NCBI GenBank assembly: GCA_029212955.1
Contig: JARGOW010000113.1
Location: 1 to 8,025, forward strand
Direction: 5' to 3'
Length of the DNA stretch: 8,025 bases
Source of the DNA: Planctomycetota bacterium
GTDB taxonomy: Bacteria; Planctomycetota; UBA1135; GCA-002686595
This document shows, piece after piece, positions 1 to 6,741 of this stretch. Each line of letters begins with the position of its first letter. Position 1 is the first letter of the stretch. Under the pieces are notes generated by a model. The model was not told the origin of the DNA. It searched no databases and saw only the letters and a program-made list of their open reading frames with translations. Made by a program: the position numbers and the translations under genes.

Positions 1-32
1 GCGCAATAAGCGCTCTCGATTCGAACCCGCTC

Positions 33-71
33 AAACCGGCGCGCAACGAAAGTTGCGCGCCGGTTTTTTTT
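33..71 (+). terminator. Strong rho-independent terminator of an off-window plus-strand gene
   Basis: Positions 34-47 (AACCGGCGCGCAAC) and 52-65 (GTTGCGCGCCGGTT) are perfect reverse complements. They enclose a GAAA tetraloop (48-51) of the stable GNRA class, and a further A33-T66 pair extends the stem to 15 bp. Eight T residues (64-71) follow on the plus strand. This is the textbook form of an intrinsic terminator for a transcript entering from the left. The transcribed gene lies outside the window, or ends at the in-frame candidate stop TAA at 7-9. On the minus strand only TTT follows the hairpin, so it could also stop read-through from the polymerase gene, but more weakly. Confidence 0.93.
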
Positions 72-200
72 GTGGGCGTTGGTTGGGGGAGCCCGGGGTA
101 GGGAGTTCCGGGCGCTGAAAGGAATAGGGAATGGGGAAGGGTTCAAGGTCCGGTCGGGGGGGATCCTCGTATCCACCCATTTTTTGCCCGTTGTGAAGTT

Positions 201-3200
201 CTACCAAACGTGTTCGACGCGCAGTAGGTGGGCGCCCATTTGGTCTTCGACGGTGCCGCTGATGAGGAGGGTTTCGTCGGAGCGGACGCGGTCGGTGGAT
301 TGTTTGTAGATGGCGGGGAAGAGTACGGCTTCGGCGATTCCGCTGGGGTCTTCCAGGGTGAGGAAGCGCATCCATTGGCCGTCTTTGGTGTGAACGCGGC
401 GGCTGGCGGCGAGCCAGGCGCGCAGGGTCACGCGGGCGCCGGTCCACGAGGGCAGGTCGCCGCAGGGTAGGGGTGGCATGGGGGCGCGGCGGTCGGCGGG
501 GGAGGCGATGGCGGCGCGCATGCGGGCTTCGCCCGGGCAGGGGAAGAGCTGGGTGGGATGGGCGTTGAGGGTGACGCCGAGTAACTCGTGTTCGTTGTGG
601 CCGCGCTTGTAACCGTCCCAATCCGGCAGGCCGGGCATGACCGGGGCGCTCGAGGGCGGCTCGGTGAAGAGCGGCACCTGTTCGCCGGGGGCCAGGCGTG
701 TGGCTTGCAGACCCAGGCCTTGGCCGCTCCAGCCGGCGGAGGGCGTTTCAAAGATCGGATCGGTGCCCGCGCGGCAGGCGTTCCATTGGTTTAGATCCAG
801 GTTGGCGCCGCGCGGGGGGCGGGCGGGTCCGCGGCGCAGCAGGTGCAGGCGCCAGAGCAACTCGGGGCGCGTGTGGTCGAAGGAGTCCAGGGCTCCGGCG
901 CGGATCAGATGGTTGGCTTCGTCGGTGTGGGCGCCGCTGCGTTCGAGAAAGTCAGGCAGGGAGAGGAAGGGTTGTTGTTCGCGCTCTTCGAGGATGTTGT
1001 GCAGGGTTTGCTGGGAGAGTCCGTGTACCAGACCCAGGCCGATGCGCAGGCTGCTGCGGTGGGTGGGGCTGGCGTGGTGGGGGTGCAAGACGGAACCCGA
1101 TTCACTTTTACACACTTCGCCAAGCTCTAGCTTGGAGGGGGTTGCGCTTTGGTTTTGGCGAAGCGCGTGGAGGGCGGCTTGGCTGCGTGCCGTTCTTTCC
1201 ACGTGGAAGTCCGCCAGGCTGCGGTTGATGTCGGGGCCCAGGATTTTTGCACCCAGTCGGCGCGCTTCCTCCACGTAGACGCGCGGTGCGTAGTAGCCGG
1301 TGAGGCTGTTGAGGAAGGCGGTGATGTACTCGACCGGGTAATGGGTTTTGAGCCAGGCGGCACGGTAGGCGATGCGGCCGTAGGTGACCGCGTGGGCCTT
1401 GCAAAAAGCGAAGGAGGCGAAGCCTTCGATGAGTTGCCAGACCCCTTGGGCTTCGGCTTCGTTCCAACCGTTCTGTGCACAGCCTTTGTTGAATTGGGCG
1501 TGCAGTTCGGGCAGTTCGGAGAGGCGGCGCTTTTGCAGGGCGCGGCGCAGCTTGTCCGCGGTGGGCAGGTCCATGCCAGCGGCCTTGGCGGCCACGTGCA
1601 TCACGTCCTCCTGGTAGAGCATGATGCCGTAGGTCTCGGCCAGGGTTTCGCGCAGGCTGGGGTGGGGCGGATCGGGTTTTTCGAGCTGACGGAAGCGGCG
1701 CACGTAGGCGTCCTTCATGCCGGCTTGCGCGGGGCCGGGGCGGATGAGAGCCACGGCTTGGATGACGTCGTCCATGGTGCACGCGCCGGTTTGCTGCAGG
1801 AGGTGGCGCATGCCCGGGGACTCGATTTGGAAGCAACCCAGGGTGCGGCCTTGGCGTAGTAGGGTGGCGGTTTTGGGGTCATCCTCGGGCAGGGAATCCA
1901 GGTCCACGTGGATGCCCTGGTCGGAGAGGGAGTCGAGGGTGTCTTGCAGGGTGGTCAGGGCGCGGTTGCCGAGCAGGTCCATTTTGACCAAGCCCAGGGC
2001 TTCGACGCCGTCCTTATCGAGCTGGGTGACGACCGGGCCCTTTGCGGAGGGGGCGCAGGACAGGTGGTCGGTGATGTGGGTGGGGGAGACGACGACCCCG
2101 CCGGGGTGCAGGCCGAAGTGGCGTGGAGTTTCGAGGAGGTTGGAGGCGTCGGCCAGGGCGGCGGCGAAGCGGGGGTCGTGGAAGGGGAAGTCCTTGGTTT
2201 CGGGTTGGTTGCGTAGGGTCGTGGCCAGTGGGTTGGTCGGCGCTTGGGCCGTGGGGCCGCCACCTCCCCCGCCCGACCCAGGGTGGGTTAACTCGGCCTG
2301 GCCTTCGGAGTGTCCGTATTCCTCGGATGTTTTTTTGGAGACCACCTCATCCGTATCCACCGACTCCGCAGTCCCCGAAAACAACGGCGGCTGCGCACTG
2401 CCCGCCATGCCCCCATACATCGGAATGCGGTGGGACCAGCGCGAAAACTCCGCGGGCGGAATCCCCCGCGCCAGAGCCGCTTCCCGAAACGCCGATCGCG
2501 CGCCAAAGCGATTCAACGTGGAAATCATGGCCGTGCGCGAATGCCCGAACAAATCGAACACGTGTTGCAGCACCTCGTCCCGGCGGCGCCAACAGAAATC
2601 CAAATCCACGTCCGGGCGATCCTTGCGACCCGGATTCAAAAAGCGCTCGAAGGGCAGCTTGTAACGCAGGGGATCCGCGTCGGTGAGTTCCAGGCAATAG
2701 GCCACCAAACTATCCGCCGCCGATCCCCGGCCCACGTGGGGAATGTCCTTCTCCTTGGCGAAAGCCGCGATACGTTCCACCAGTAAAAAATAGGGCGCGA
2801 AGCCCAGGTTTTGCAATGTGGATAGCTCGTAGTCGAGTCGGCCCAAAACTTCTGGTGGCATGGGTCGGTACCGTTTGCGCGCGCCATCGAAAGCCATTTG
2901 GCAGAGCTTGGAGTAGGGAGTTTCGTGTTCCTCCAAATCCACGTTGGGGAAGAGCACGCCGCCAAGGGCTGGTGTGTACTGGCAGGCTTCGGCCACCATT
3001 CGGGTGCGCGCCACGGGCCCGGGTTGTTCACTTTCCACCGGCCATTCGCCGGGCACGTCGGTGACATTCGCGTAGGCGGCATTCATAAACGCCACATCGG
3101 GCAAGTGCCCGGGCTCGGCGCACAACCAAGTTTCGGGCAGACCTTCCAGTAGGGCGCCGCGCTTGATGGCCACGTGCAATCGGTGCAATGGACGGTCTTG

Positions 3201-3842
3201 TCGTGTGGGGTAATACACGTCGGGTACGGCGAGCAGGGCGGCGCCCGTGGCGCGGGCCGCATCAATGAGCTCGTTCCGGGCGAAGGGTTGGGCCGGGTCG
3301 GGGGTTTTGATAGAGCCCCCAGCCGGGTGATCTGTGGGCGTGCTTGCCCGTGAACCGGGGGATGGGTCGCGGGGGGGCAGGGCGGCAAAAACATGACCCG
3401 GAGCCACGCGCCCAAAGAGTTGCAGCAGCAGGTGGGGGTGGTCGGCCAGGAAGAACAAACCTTCCTGCCAGCGCACCGCCGAGTGCACTAGGTCGAAACC
3501 GTCCTCGCCTCCGGAACCATCTCCCTGGGTTCCGGGGTCGTGGCCGATTTGCCGGGCGCTGACCAGTTTGCACAGGTTTTGGTACCCCGTTTGGTTGCGC
3601 ACTAGGCAGATCAGGCGGCCGGGCGTGGCGCGGCTGGGCGATGAGAGTTCGGCGCCGATGATGGGGCGTACAGGGCTGTTTTTTGCCGCCTGCAGGTATT
3701 CCACGGTGCCGCCCAGGCTGTCCACCTCGCACAGGGCCAGGGCCGGCAGCCCATGGCTAGCAGCCCGCCTCACCCAGTCCTGGGGGCTTCCGACGCCGGT
3801 GAGAAGGGAGTGGTGGCTGTGGGCTCGCAGGGGCACGTACAT
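201..3842 (-). CDS. dnaE: DNA polymerase III alpha subunit, DnaE2/ImuC-like (probable error-prone or auxiliary replicase)
   Basis: This 1213-residue C-family DNA polymerase copies DNA in the cytoplasm. Domains in order: PHP (about 1-270), polymerase palm and thumb (about 285-660), fingers (about 665-870), helix-hairpin-helix region (about 930-990) and OB fold (about 1136-1213). The catalytic aspartates are visible: D411 and D413 in PDVDLDF, and D622 in KMDLLGNRAL. Other family blocks are HVGRGSAADSLVAY (369-382), FQIESPGM (671-678), ALIRPGP (698-704) and FAFCKAHA (811-818). PHP metal ligands are largely lost: R6 replaces the first His of the LHxHS motif, E39-V40 replaces Asp-His, and Y210 replaces His in DVHY. 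The protein stops right after the OB fold, so the tau-binding region of a replicative DnaE1 is missing; this and a core length near 1060 residues point to DnaE2/ImuC. The ATG is well fixed: an in-frame TAG lies at 3852-3854 and an AGGGTGG ribosome site at 3847-3853. No imuA or imuB adjoins it. Membership of the polymerase family is certain; the DnaE2 subclass is inferred. Confidence 0.95.
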   Translation of the reverse strand: MYVPLRAHSHHSLLTGVGSPQDWVRRAASHGLPALALCEVDSLGGTVEYLQAAKNSPVRPIIGAELSSPSRATPGRLICLVRNQTGYQNLCKLVSARQIGHDPGTQGDGSGGEDGFDLVHSAVRWQEGLFFLADHPHLLLQLFGRVAPGHVFAALPPRDPSPGSRASTPTDHPAGGSIKTPDPAQPFARNELIDAARATGAALLAVPDVYYPTRQDRPLHRLHVAIKRGALLEGLPETWLCAEPGHLPDVAFMNAAYANVTDVPGEWPVESEQPGPVARTRMVAEACQYTPALGGVLFPNVDLEEHETPYSKLCQMAFDGARKRYRPMPPEVLGRLDYELSTLQNLGFAPYFLLVERIAAFAKEKDIPHVGRGSAADSLVAYCLELTDADPLRYKLPFERFLNPGRKDRPDVDLDFCWRRRDEVLQHVFDLFGHSRTAMISTLNRFGARSAFREAALARGIPPAEFSRWSHRIPMYGGMAGSAQPPLFSGTAESVDTDEVVSKKTSEEYGHSEGQAELTHPGSGGGGGGPTAQAPTNPLATTLRNQPETKDFPFHDPRFAAALADASNLLETPRHFGLHPGGVVVSPTHITDHLSCAPSAKGPVVTQLDKDGVEALGLVKMDLLGNRALTTLQDTLDSLSDQGIHVDLDSLPEDDPKTATLLRQGRTLGCFQIESPGMRHLLQQTGACTMDDVIQAVALIRPGPAQAGMKDAYVRRFRQLEKPDPPHPSLRETLAETYGIMLYQEDVMHVAAKAAGMDLPTADKLRRALQKRRLSELPELHAQFNKGCAQNGWNEAEAQGVWQLIEGFASFAFCKAHAVTYGRIAYRAAWLKTHYPVEYITAFLNSLTGYYAPRVYVEEARRLGAKILGPDINRSLADFHVERTARSQAALHALRQNQSATPSKLELGEVCKSESGSVLHPHHASPTHRSSLRIGLGLVHGLSQQTLHNILEEREQQPFLSLPDFLERSGAHTDEANHLIRAGALDSFDHTRPELLWRLHLLRRGPARPPRGANLDLNQWNACRAGTDPIFETPSAGWSGQGLGLQATRLAPGEQVPLFTEPPSSAPVMPGLPDWDGYKRGHNEHELLGVTLNAHPTQLFPCPGEARMRAAIASPADRRAPMPPLPCGDLPSWTGARVTLRAWLAASRRVHTKDGQWMRFLTLEDPSGIAEAVLFPAIYKQSTDRVRSDETLLISGTVEDQMGAHLLRVEHVW

Positions 3843-3846
3843 CTCG

Positions 3847-3853
3847 CCACCCT
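3847..3853 (-). promoter_or_regulatory. Ribosome binding site of the polymerase gene
   Basis: On the minus strand AGGGTGG lies four bases before the ATG at 3842. It overlaps the in-frame TAG at 3852-3854, so no longer N-terminus is possible in this frame. Together these fix the start of the polymerase. The site resembles the Shine-Dalgarno consensus but is not a perfect match. Confidence 0.55.
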
Positions 3854-3870
3854 AACAGGGCCCTAACTGG
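3850..3870. repeat. Two 10-bp direct repeats at the polymerase translation start region
   Basis: CCCTAACAGG (3850-3859) and CCCTAACTGG (3861-3870) differ at one base and repeat with an 11-bp period, close to one helical turn. On the minus strand they read as two GTTAGGG units, and the one nearer the gene overlaps its ribosome binding site. The spacing and position would suit a protein-binding operator or a translational control site. That role is a guess from position alone. Confidence 0.4.
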
Positions 3871-3932
3871 CTGTCTACGCCACAACCCGGGTCGCCGGAG
3901 CCGGTGGGGGGCGCGTCGGTTTCGCAAGTCAT

Positions 3933-3965
3933 GCCCAGCCAATGGGTTCGGAACACGGGCTGGGC
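3933..3965. repeat. 8-bp inverted repeat in the divergent spacer
   Basis: GCCCAGCC (3933-3940) and GGCTGGGC (3958-3965) are perfect reverse complements with a 17-base spacer. A smaller dyad, GTTC-G-GAAC (3946-3954), sits nearly at the same centre. It lies about 90 bp upstream of the polymerase start and about 115 bp upstream of the VOC start, where a shared operator might be expected. I could not recognise a known regulator motif; the common LexA-box patterns do not match. Chance occurrence is possible in sequence this GC-rich. Confidence 0.35.
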
Positions 3966-4013
3966 CCCGTCAGATTCTTCAGGTCGTGTAGGCTCTAGCC
4001 AGATGCTGCGAAG

Positions 4014-4031
4014 GGCCGGGGGCCACCGGCC
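4014..4031. repeat. Short GC-rich hairpin upstream of the VOC gene
   Basis: GGCCGG (4014-4019) and CCGGCC (4026-4031) can form a 6-bp stem with a 6-base loop, ending 47 bases before the VOC start. If the VOC transcript begins upstream of it, it would lie in the 5' untranslated region. No T-run follows, so it is not a terminator. No function can be assigned. Confidence 0.3.
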
Positions 4032-4078
4032 ATGCGCAGCGCTCCCATCCAGCGCCACGAAGCTCCCACGGAACCATC

Positions 4079-4471
4079 ATGTGCAAGCTCGAAGGAATCA
4101 TGCCCCTCTTTATCGTGTCGGACCTGCTCCGCGCGGTGGACTTTTACTGCGAGACGCTCGGTTTCGAGTTGCGTATGAGCACGCCTGATCCCGATCCATT
4201 TTTTGCCATCGTGGCCCGGGATCGCGTGGGGCTCATGCTCAAGCACATCGACGCCGACACGCCGCCCATGCCCAACCCCGCACGCCATGGTTGGGCCAAG
4301 TGGGATGCCTTCGTGCAAATCAGTGACCCCGAATCCTTGGCGCTTGAGTGCGCGGCCAACGGAGGCGCCGCCATCTCCAAAGTGCACGACACCGAAGACG
4401 GCCTGCGTGGTTTTGAAGCCACGGACCCGAGCGGCTACGTGCTGTTCTTTGGCCATCCGATCACGGGGTGA
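4079..4471 (+). CDS. VOC superfamily protein (glyoxalase/bleomycin-resistance-like)
   Basis: This 130-residue cytoplasmic protein has the usual length and layout of a single-gene vicinal oxygen chelate protein: two beta-alpha-beta-beta-beta modules. Module 1 has PLFIVSDLLRAVDFYCETLGF (9-29, strand, helix and the typical FY..TLGF turn). Module 2 runs from about residue 73, with WDAFVQISDPESLALEC (75-91), and ends in GFEATDPSGYVLFFGHP (111-127), the classic DPxGY C-terminal strand. The Glu that binds metal in glyoxalase I after GY is not present (VLFFG), so it may bind a ligand without a metal, as bleomycin-binding members do; the substrate cannot be named. The ATG at 4079 keeps residues KLEGI that precede the first strand in many relatives. 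A second ATG at 4100 (residue 8) has a better ribosome site (AAGGA at 4092-4096) and could be the true start. The gene diverges from the polymerase gene and converges on the beta-helix gene 41 bp away. Confidence 0.88.
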   Translation: MCKLEGIMPLFIVSDLLRAVDFYCETLGFELRMSTPDPDPFFAIVARDRVGLMLKHIDADTPPMPNPARHGWAKWDAFVQISDPESLALECAANGGAAISKVHDTEDGLRGFEATDPSGYVLFFGHPITG

Positions 4472-4483
4472 AGCGGGGTGGGA

Positions 4484-4511
4484 CCTTCGGTGTGGAAGGC
4501 CCCGGCGGGGC
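4484..4511. other. Short convergent spacer with two weak hairpins
   Basis: Between the convergent stops at 4471 and 4513 lie CCTTC/GAAGG (4484-4488 with 4495-4499, 6-base loop) and GCCCC/GGGGC (4499-4503 with 4507-4511, 3-base loop). They are mutually exclusive at position 4499. Neither is followed by a T-run. They may act as a weak bidirectional stop, but the sequence does not show a clear intrinsic terminator. Confidence 0.3.
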
Positions 4512-4512
4512 G

Positions 4513-6741
4513 TTACTGGAAATCCACGCGCAGGGCAGGGGTCGTGTTGGAGGTGGGGTTCACCCCGATGTAGTCCCGGTGCCAGAGTTGGAAGTACCAC
4601 GTGTCGCCGGGCAGAACCATGTGTCCCTGGGGGAATGCGCCGAGGGCCAAGCGTTGCGTGATTTGCCCAATGGAGCCGCTCCAGCGCACTTGTTCATTGA
4701 AACGCAACAGCACGGGGGGGCCCAGGCACAGCACGCCATCGCTGCCGCCGAAGCCGGGCAGGTAACCGGGGTCCTGGGATGCGAGGAAATAGCCGGGCAT
4801 GCCTGCGGGTAGGTTCGAGGCGTGCAGGATCAAGAGATCGTTGCCGGCCAGGTCGGAACCCAAGCCGCTGAGACTTGCGGCGTGGCCGGTTGAATTGGGT
4901 AGGGCCGCACAACTGTTGGCGCCAATTTCACCCGAGCAGCCGGGTCCACAATGCAGGGGGTCGAAGGGCAGCGCACCCAGGTCGGCTAGGGTGCCGTTCC
5001 TGTCGCTGGGCAGGTTTGCATCGCCCGCATCGATGGCGGGGGAACCGGGCATCAGGTGGTGGTCGTCGGGGCCCCAGAAGAGGGGATCCGTGTCGAGAAT
5101 GCCAAGTCCGTTGGCGCCACCTTCGATCAGGCTATAGTGCGCGAGCACGGCCGGATCCACGCCGGGTGCGGGGTTGCCCCAGACGATGCTGTGGGTGAGG
5201 CTTCCACCCTGCACGGCGCTCAAGCCGCCGTTGTCGCAGGTGTTGCCGCGCAGGGTGCAACGGGTGGCGTGGGTTTCGCCGTAGAGCGCGCCGCCATCGC
5301 CGTCGAAGGCGCCCTCCACCCCGTTGCCCTCGAAAACACAGCCCTGCAGGTCGACGGGCGCGGTTGCATGCACTGCGCCTCCTTGGGCCCGGTTGTCGGA
5401 GCGCGCCCGGTTGCCCAGGAAGGAACTGTCGGTCACCTGCCCAGGCAAAGCCATGTACAAGGCGCCGCCGAAAGCTCCATTGGTGGCCCCGGGGTTACCC
5501 ATCCAATGGGCCAGGTTGTCCTCGAAGCTGCAGTGTTCGATGGTCAAGGTGGTCGCCGCAAAGATGGCGCCGCCGCTGGGCCGGGTCACGCTCTTGATGG
5601 ACTCGGCACGGTTGTCATTTAGCTGACAGTTTTGGAGTCGGGTCCACACATTGGGGTTGGGCTGAGCCAGAACGGGCGATTCCGAGGTGGCGATGGCTCC
5701 GCCCATGGAAGCGAAGTTTCCATCGAAACTGCAGTCCTCGATTTGCAGTTGACCGTTGCGCTGCAGGATGGCGCCCCCGAAATCGAATTCCGCGCTCACA
5801 TTTCCATCGAACTGCGAGGCCTCGATGGTGGCGCTGACCTCGGTCAGGTACAGGGCGCCGCCGCAGGTGGAGGAGTTGTTGGAGAACTGGCAGTCTTGGA
5901 TCCAAAGGGTTCCGTTTTCCACCATGAAACCCGCGCCGCAAGATGTGCTGAAGCCGTTGCTAACGCTGCAGCTGTTGAGGATCACGTTGCAGTCTCGGAA
6001 CCGACCGTGCCCGCCGGCCAAACCGGTGGAGTTGTTGTTCAGGGTGCAGCCATACATGCTGATCGTGCATTGTCGGGCCAGGTATGCGCCCGCTTGGCCG
6101 CCACCCGAGTTGGCGATGGTGCAGTCGAGGAACTCTGCACTGGTGCCTTCCATGAAAAAAGCGCCGCCCTCACCAGCGCCCGCGTTGCCGCCGGTGAACT
6201 CACACCCGTCAAAGTGAAGGCTGTCCGTGGGGAACTGGGCGTGCGCATAGACTAGGCGCCCAAACCAGATGCCCGGTACCCATTCGGATGTGAGCACACA
6301 ATCGCGAATGGTGGGGAAGGCATTGTCGATCCATATGTCTGCGCCGCCGATGCGCGTGGGGTCGTTCGGGTGGGGGGCGCCGCCGCTGCCATCCAGGGTG
6401 AAGCCTTCCAGGATCGCCGCGGGGCTTTCGCCTCCGGAAAAGCGCACCAGGGGTTGGGCCAATGAACCGGGGATACTTGAGTTGACCAGGGTTGTGGTGG
6501 CCGCGCCGTCGCTGGAGATCACGTGCAGGTCCTTGCCAGCGAAATCGATGGCCTCGTTCAGATACTCACCGGGTTGTACCCGGATGATGTCGCCGTCCAA
6601 TGTGCTCGCTTGGGCCACCGCATAGTCGATGCGGGTGTAGGGATCGCTTGGGGTTCCGGAGCCGGGGGCTGTGCCGTTGACATCCACGTGCCAGGTGGTC
6701 TGGGGCGTCAGGAATGCGAGTAGGGCTAGGGTCGAAAGCAT
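4513..6741 (-). CDS. Secreted right-handed beta-helix protein with Pmp-type repeats and a Planctomycetota-type C-terminal domain
   Basis: This 742-residue protein is probably exported. Residues 1-16 (MLSTLALLAFLTPQTT) look like a short signal peptide, though without a basic n-region or a clear AxA cleavage site. The WHVDVNGTAPGSGTPSDPY stretch (17-35) and GDIIRVQPGEY (50-60) are typical openings of parallel beta-helix proteins. Residues about 100-550 are beta-helix coils. Seven GGA[ILV] motifs (G294, G322, G347, G390, G425, G454, G483) and repeated FxxN motifs (311, 339, 406, 441, 470) match those of chlamydial polymorphic membrane proteins. A ladder of Cys or Ser recurs every 23-35 residues. 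DTDPLFWGPDDHHLMPGSPAIDAGD (550-574, in part) is the usual end cap. Residues about 598-742 form a separate C-terminal domain I associate with Planctomycetota secreted proteins, perhaps for sorting or anchoring. The ATG at 6741 is the only ATG, GTG or TTG before the in-frame TAG at 6832-6834. No catalytic residues are recognisable, so adhesion, a structural role or carbohydrate binding all remain open. Confidence 0.9.
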   Translation of the reverse strand: MLSTLALLAFLTPQTTWHVDVNGTAPGSGTPSDPYTRIDYAVAQASTLDGDIIRVQPGEYLNEAIDFAGKDLHVISSDGAATTTLVNSSIPGSLAQPLVRFSGGESPAAILEGFTLDGSGGAPHPNDPTRIGGADIWIDNAFPTIRDCVLTSEWVPGIWFGRLVYAHAQFPTDSLHFDGCEFTGGNAGAGEGGAFFMEGTSAEFLDCTIANSGGGQAGAYLARQCTISMYGCTLNNNSTGLAGGHGRFRDCNVILNSCSVSNGFSTSCGAGFMVENGTLWIQDCQFSNNSSTCGGALYLTEVSATIEASQFDGNVSAEFDFGGAILQRNGQLQIEDCSFDGNFASMGGAIATSESPVLAQPNPNVWTRLQNCQLNDNRAESIKSVTRPSGGAIFAATTLTIEHCSFEDNLAHWMGNPGATNGAFGGALYMALPGQVTDSSFLGNRARSDNRAQGGAVHATAPVDLQGCVFEGNGVEGAFDGDGGALYGETHATRCTLRGNTCDNGGLSAVQGGSLTHSIVWGNPAPGVDPAVLAHYSLIEGGANGLGILDTDPLFWGPDDHHLMPGSPAIDAGDANLPSDRNGTLADLGALPFDPLHCGPGCSGEIGANSCAALPNSTGHAASLSGLGSDLAGNDLLILHASNLPAGMPGYFLASQDPGYLPGFGGSDGVLCLGPPVLLRFNEQVRWSGSIGQITQRLALGAFPQGHMVLPGDTWYFQLWHRDYIGVNPTSNTTPALRVDFQ

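Noticed and set aside
15..31. T-loop-like GATTCGAACCC suggesting a tRNA 3' end
   Set aside because: The five bases on either side of the loop do not pair in either orientation, and there is no acceptor stem or CCA. It looks coincidental.
1149..1859. Long plus-strand open frame of 236 codons inside the polymerase gene
   Set aside because: It lies antisense to the fingers region, which has unmistakable family motifs, and the translation has no recognisable domain. Long antisense frames are common in GC-rich genes.
3852..4058. A 68-codon GTG-started open frame directly upstream of, and in the same frame as, the polymerase gene
   Set aside because: It is separated from the polymerase ATG only by TAG and three codons, and the polymerase already starts at the normal PHP N-terminus. 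The translation shows no known domain, so it is most likely untranslated leader that happens to be open.
3843..4078. LexA-type operator for the polymerase
   Set aside because: I looked for GAAC-N4-GTTC-like, GTTC-N7-GTTC-like and CTG-N10-CAG-like sites and found no convincing match. GTTC-G-GAAC at 3946-3954 has the wrong spacing and orientation.
3995..4600. 201-codon minus-strand open frame antisense to the VOC gene
   Set aside because: The plus-strand VOC frame has clear family motifs along its whole length, while the antisense translation matches nothing I know and runs into the beta-helix gene's end.
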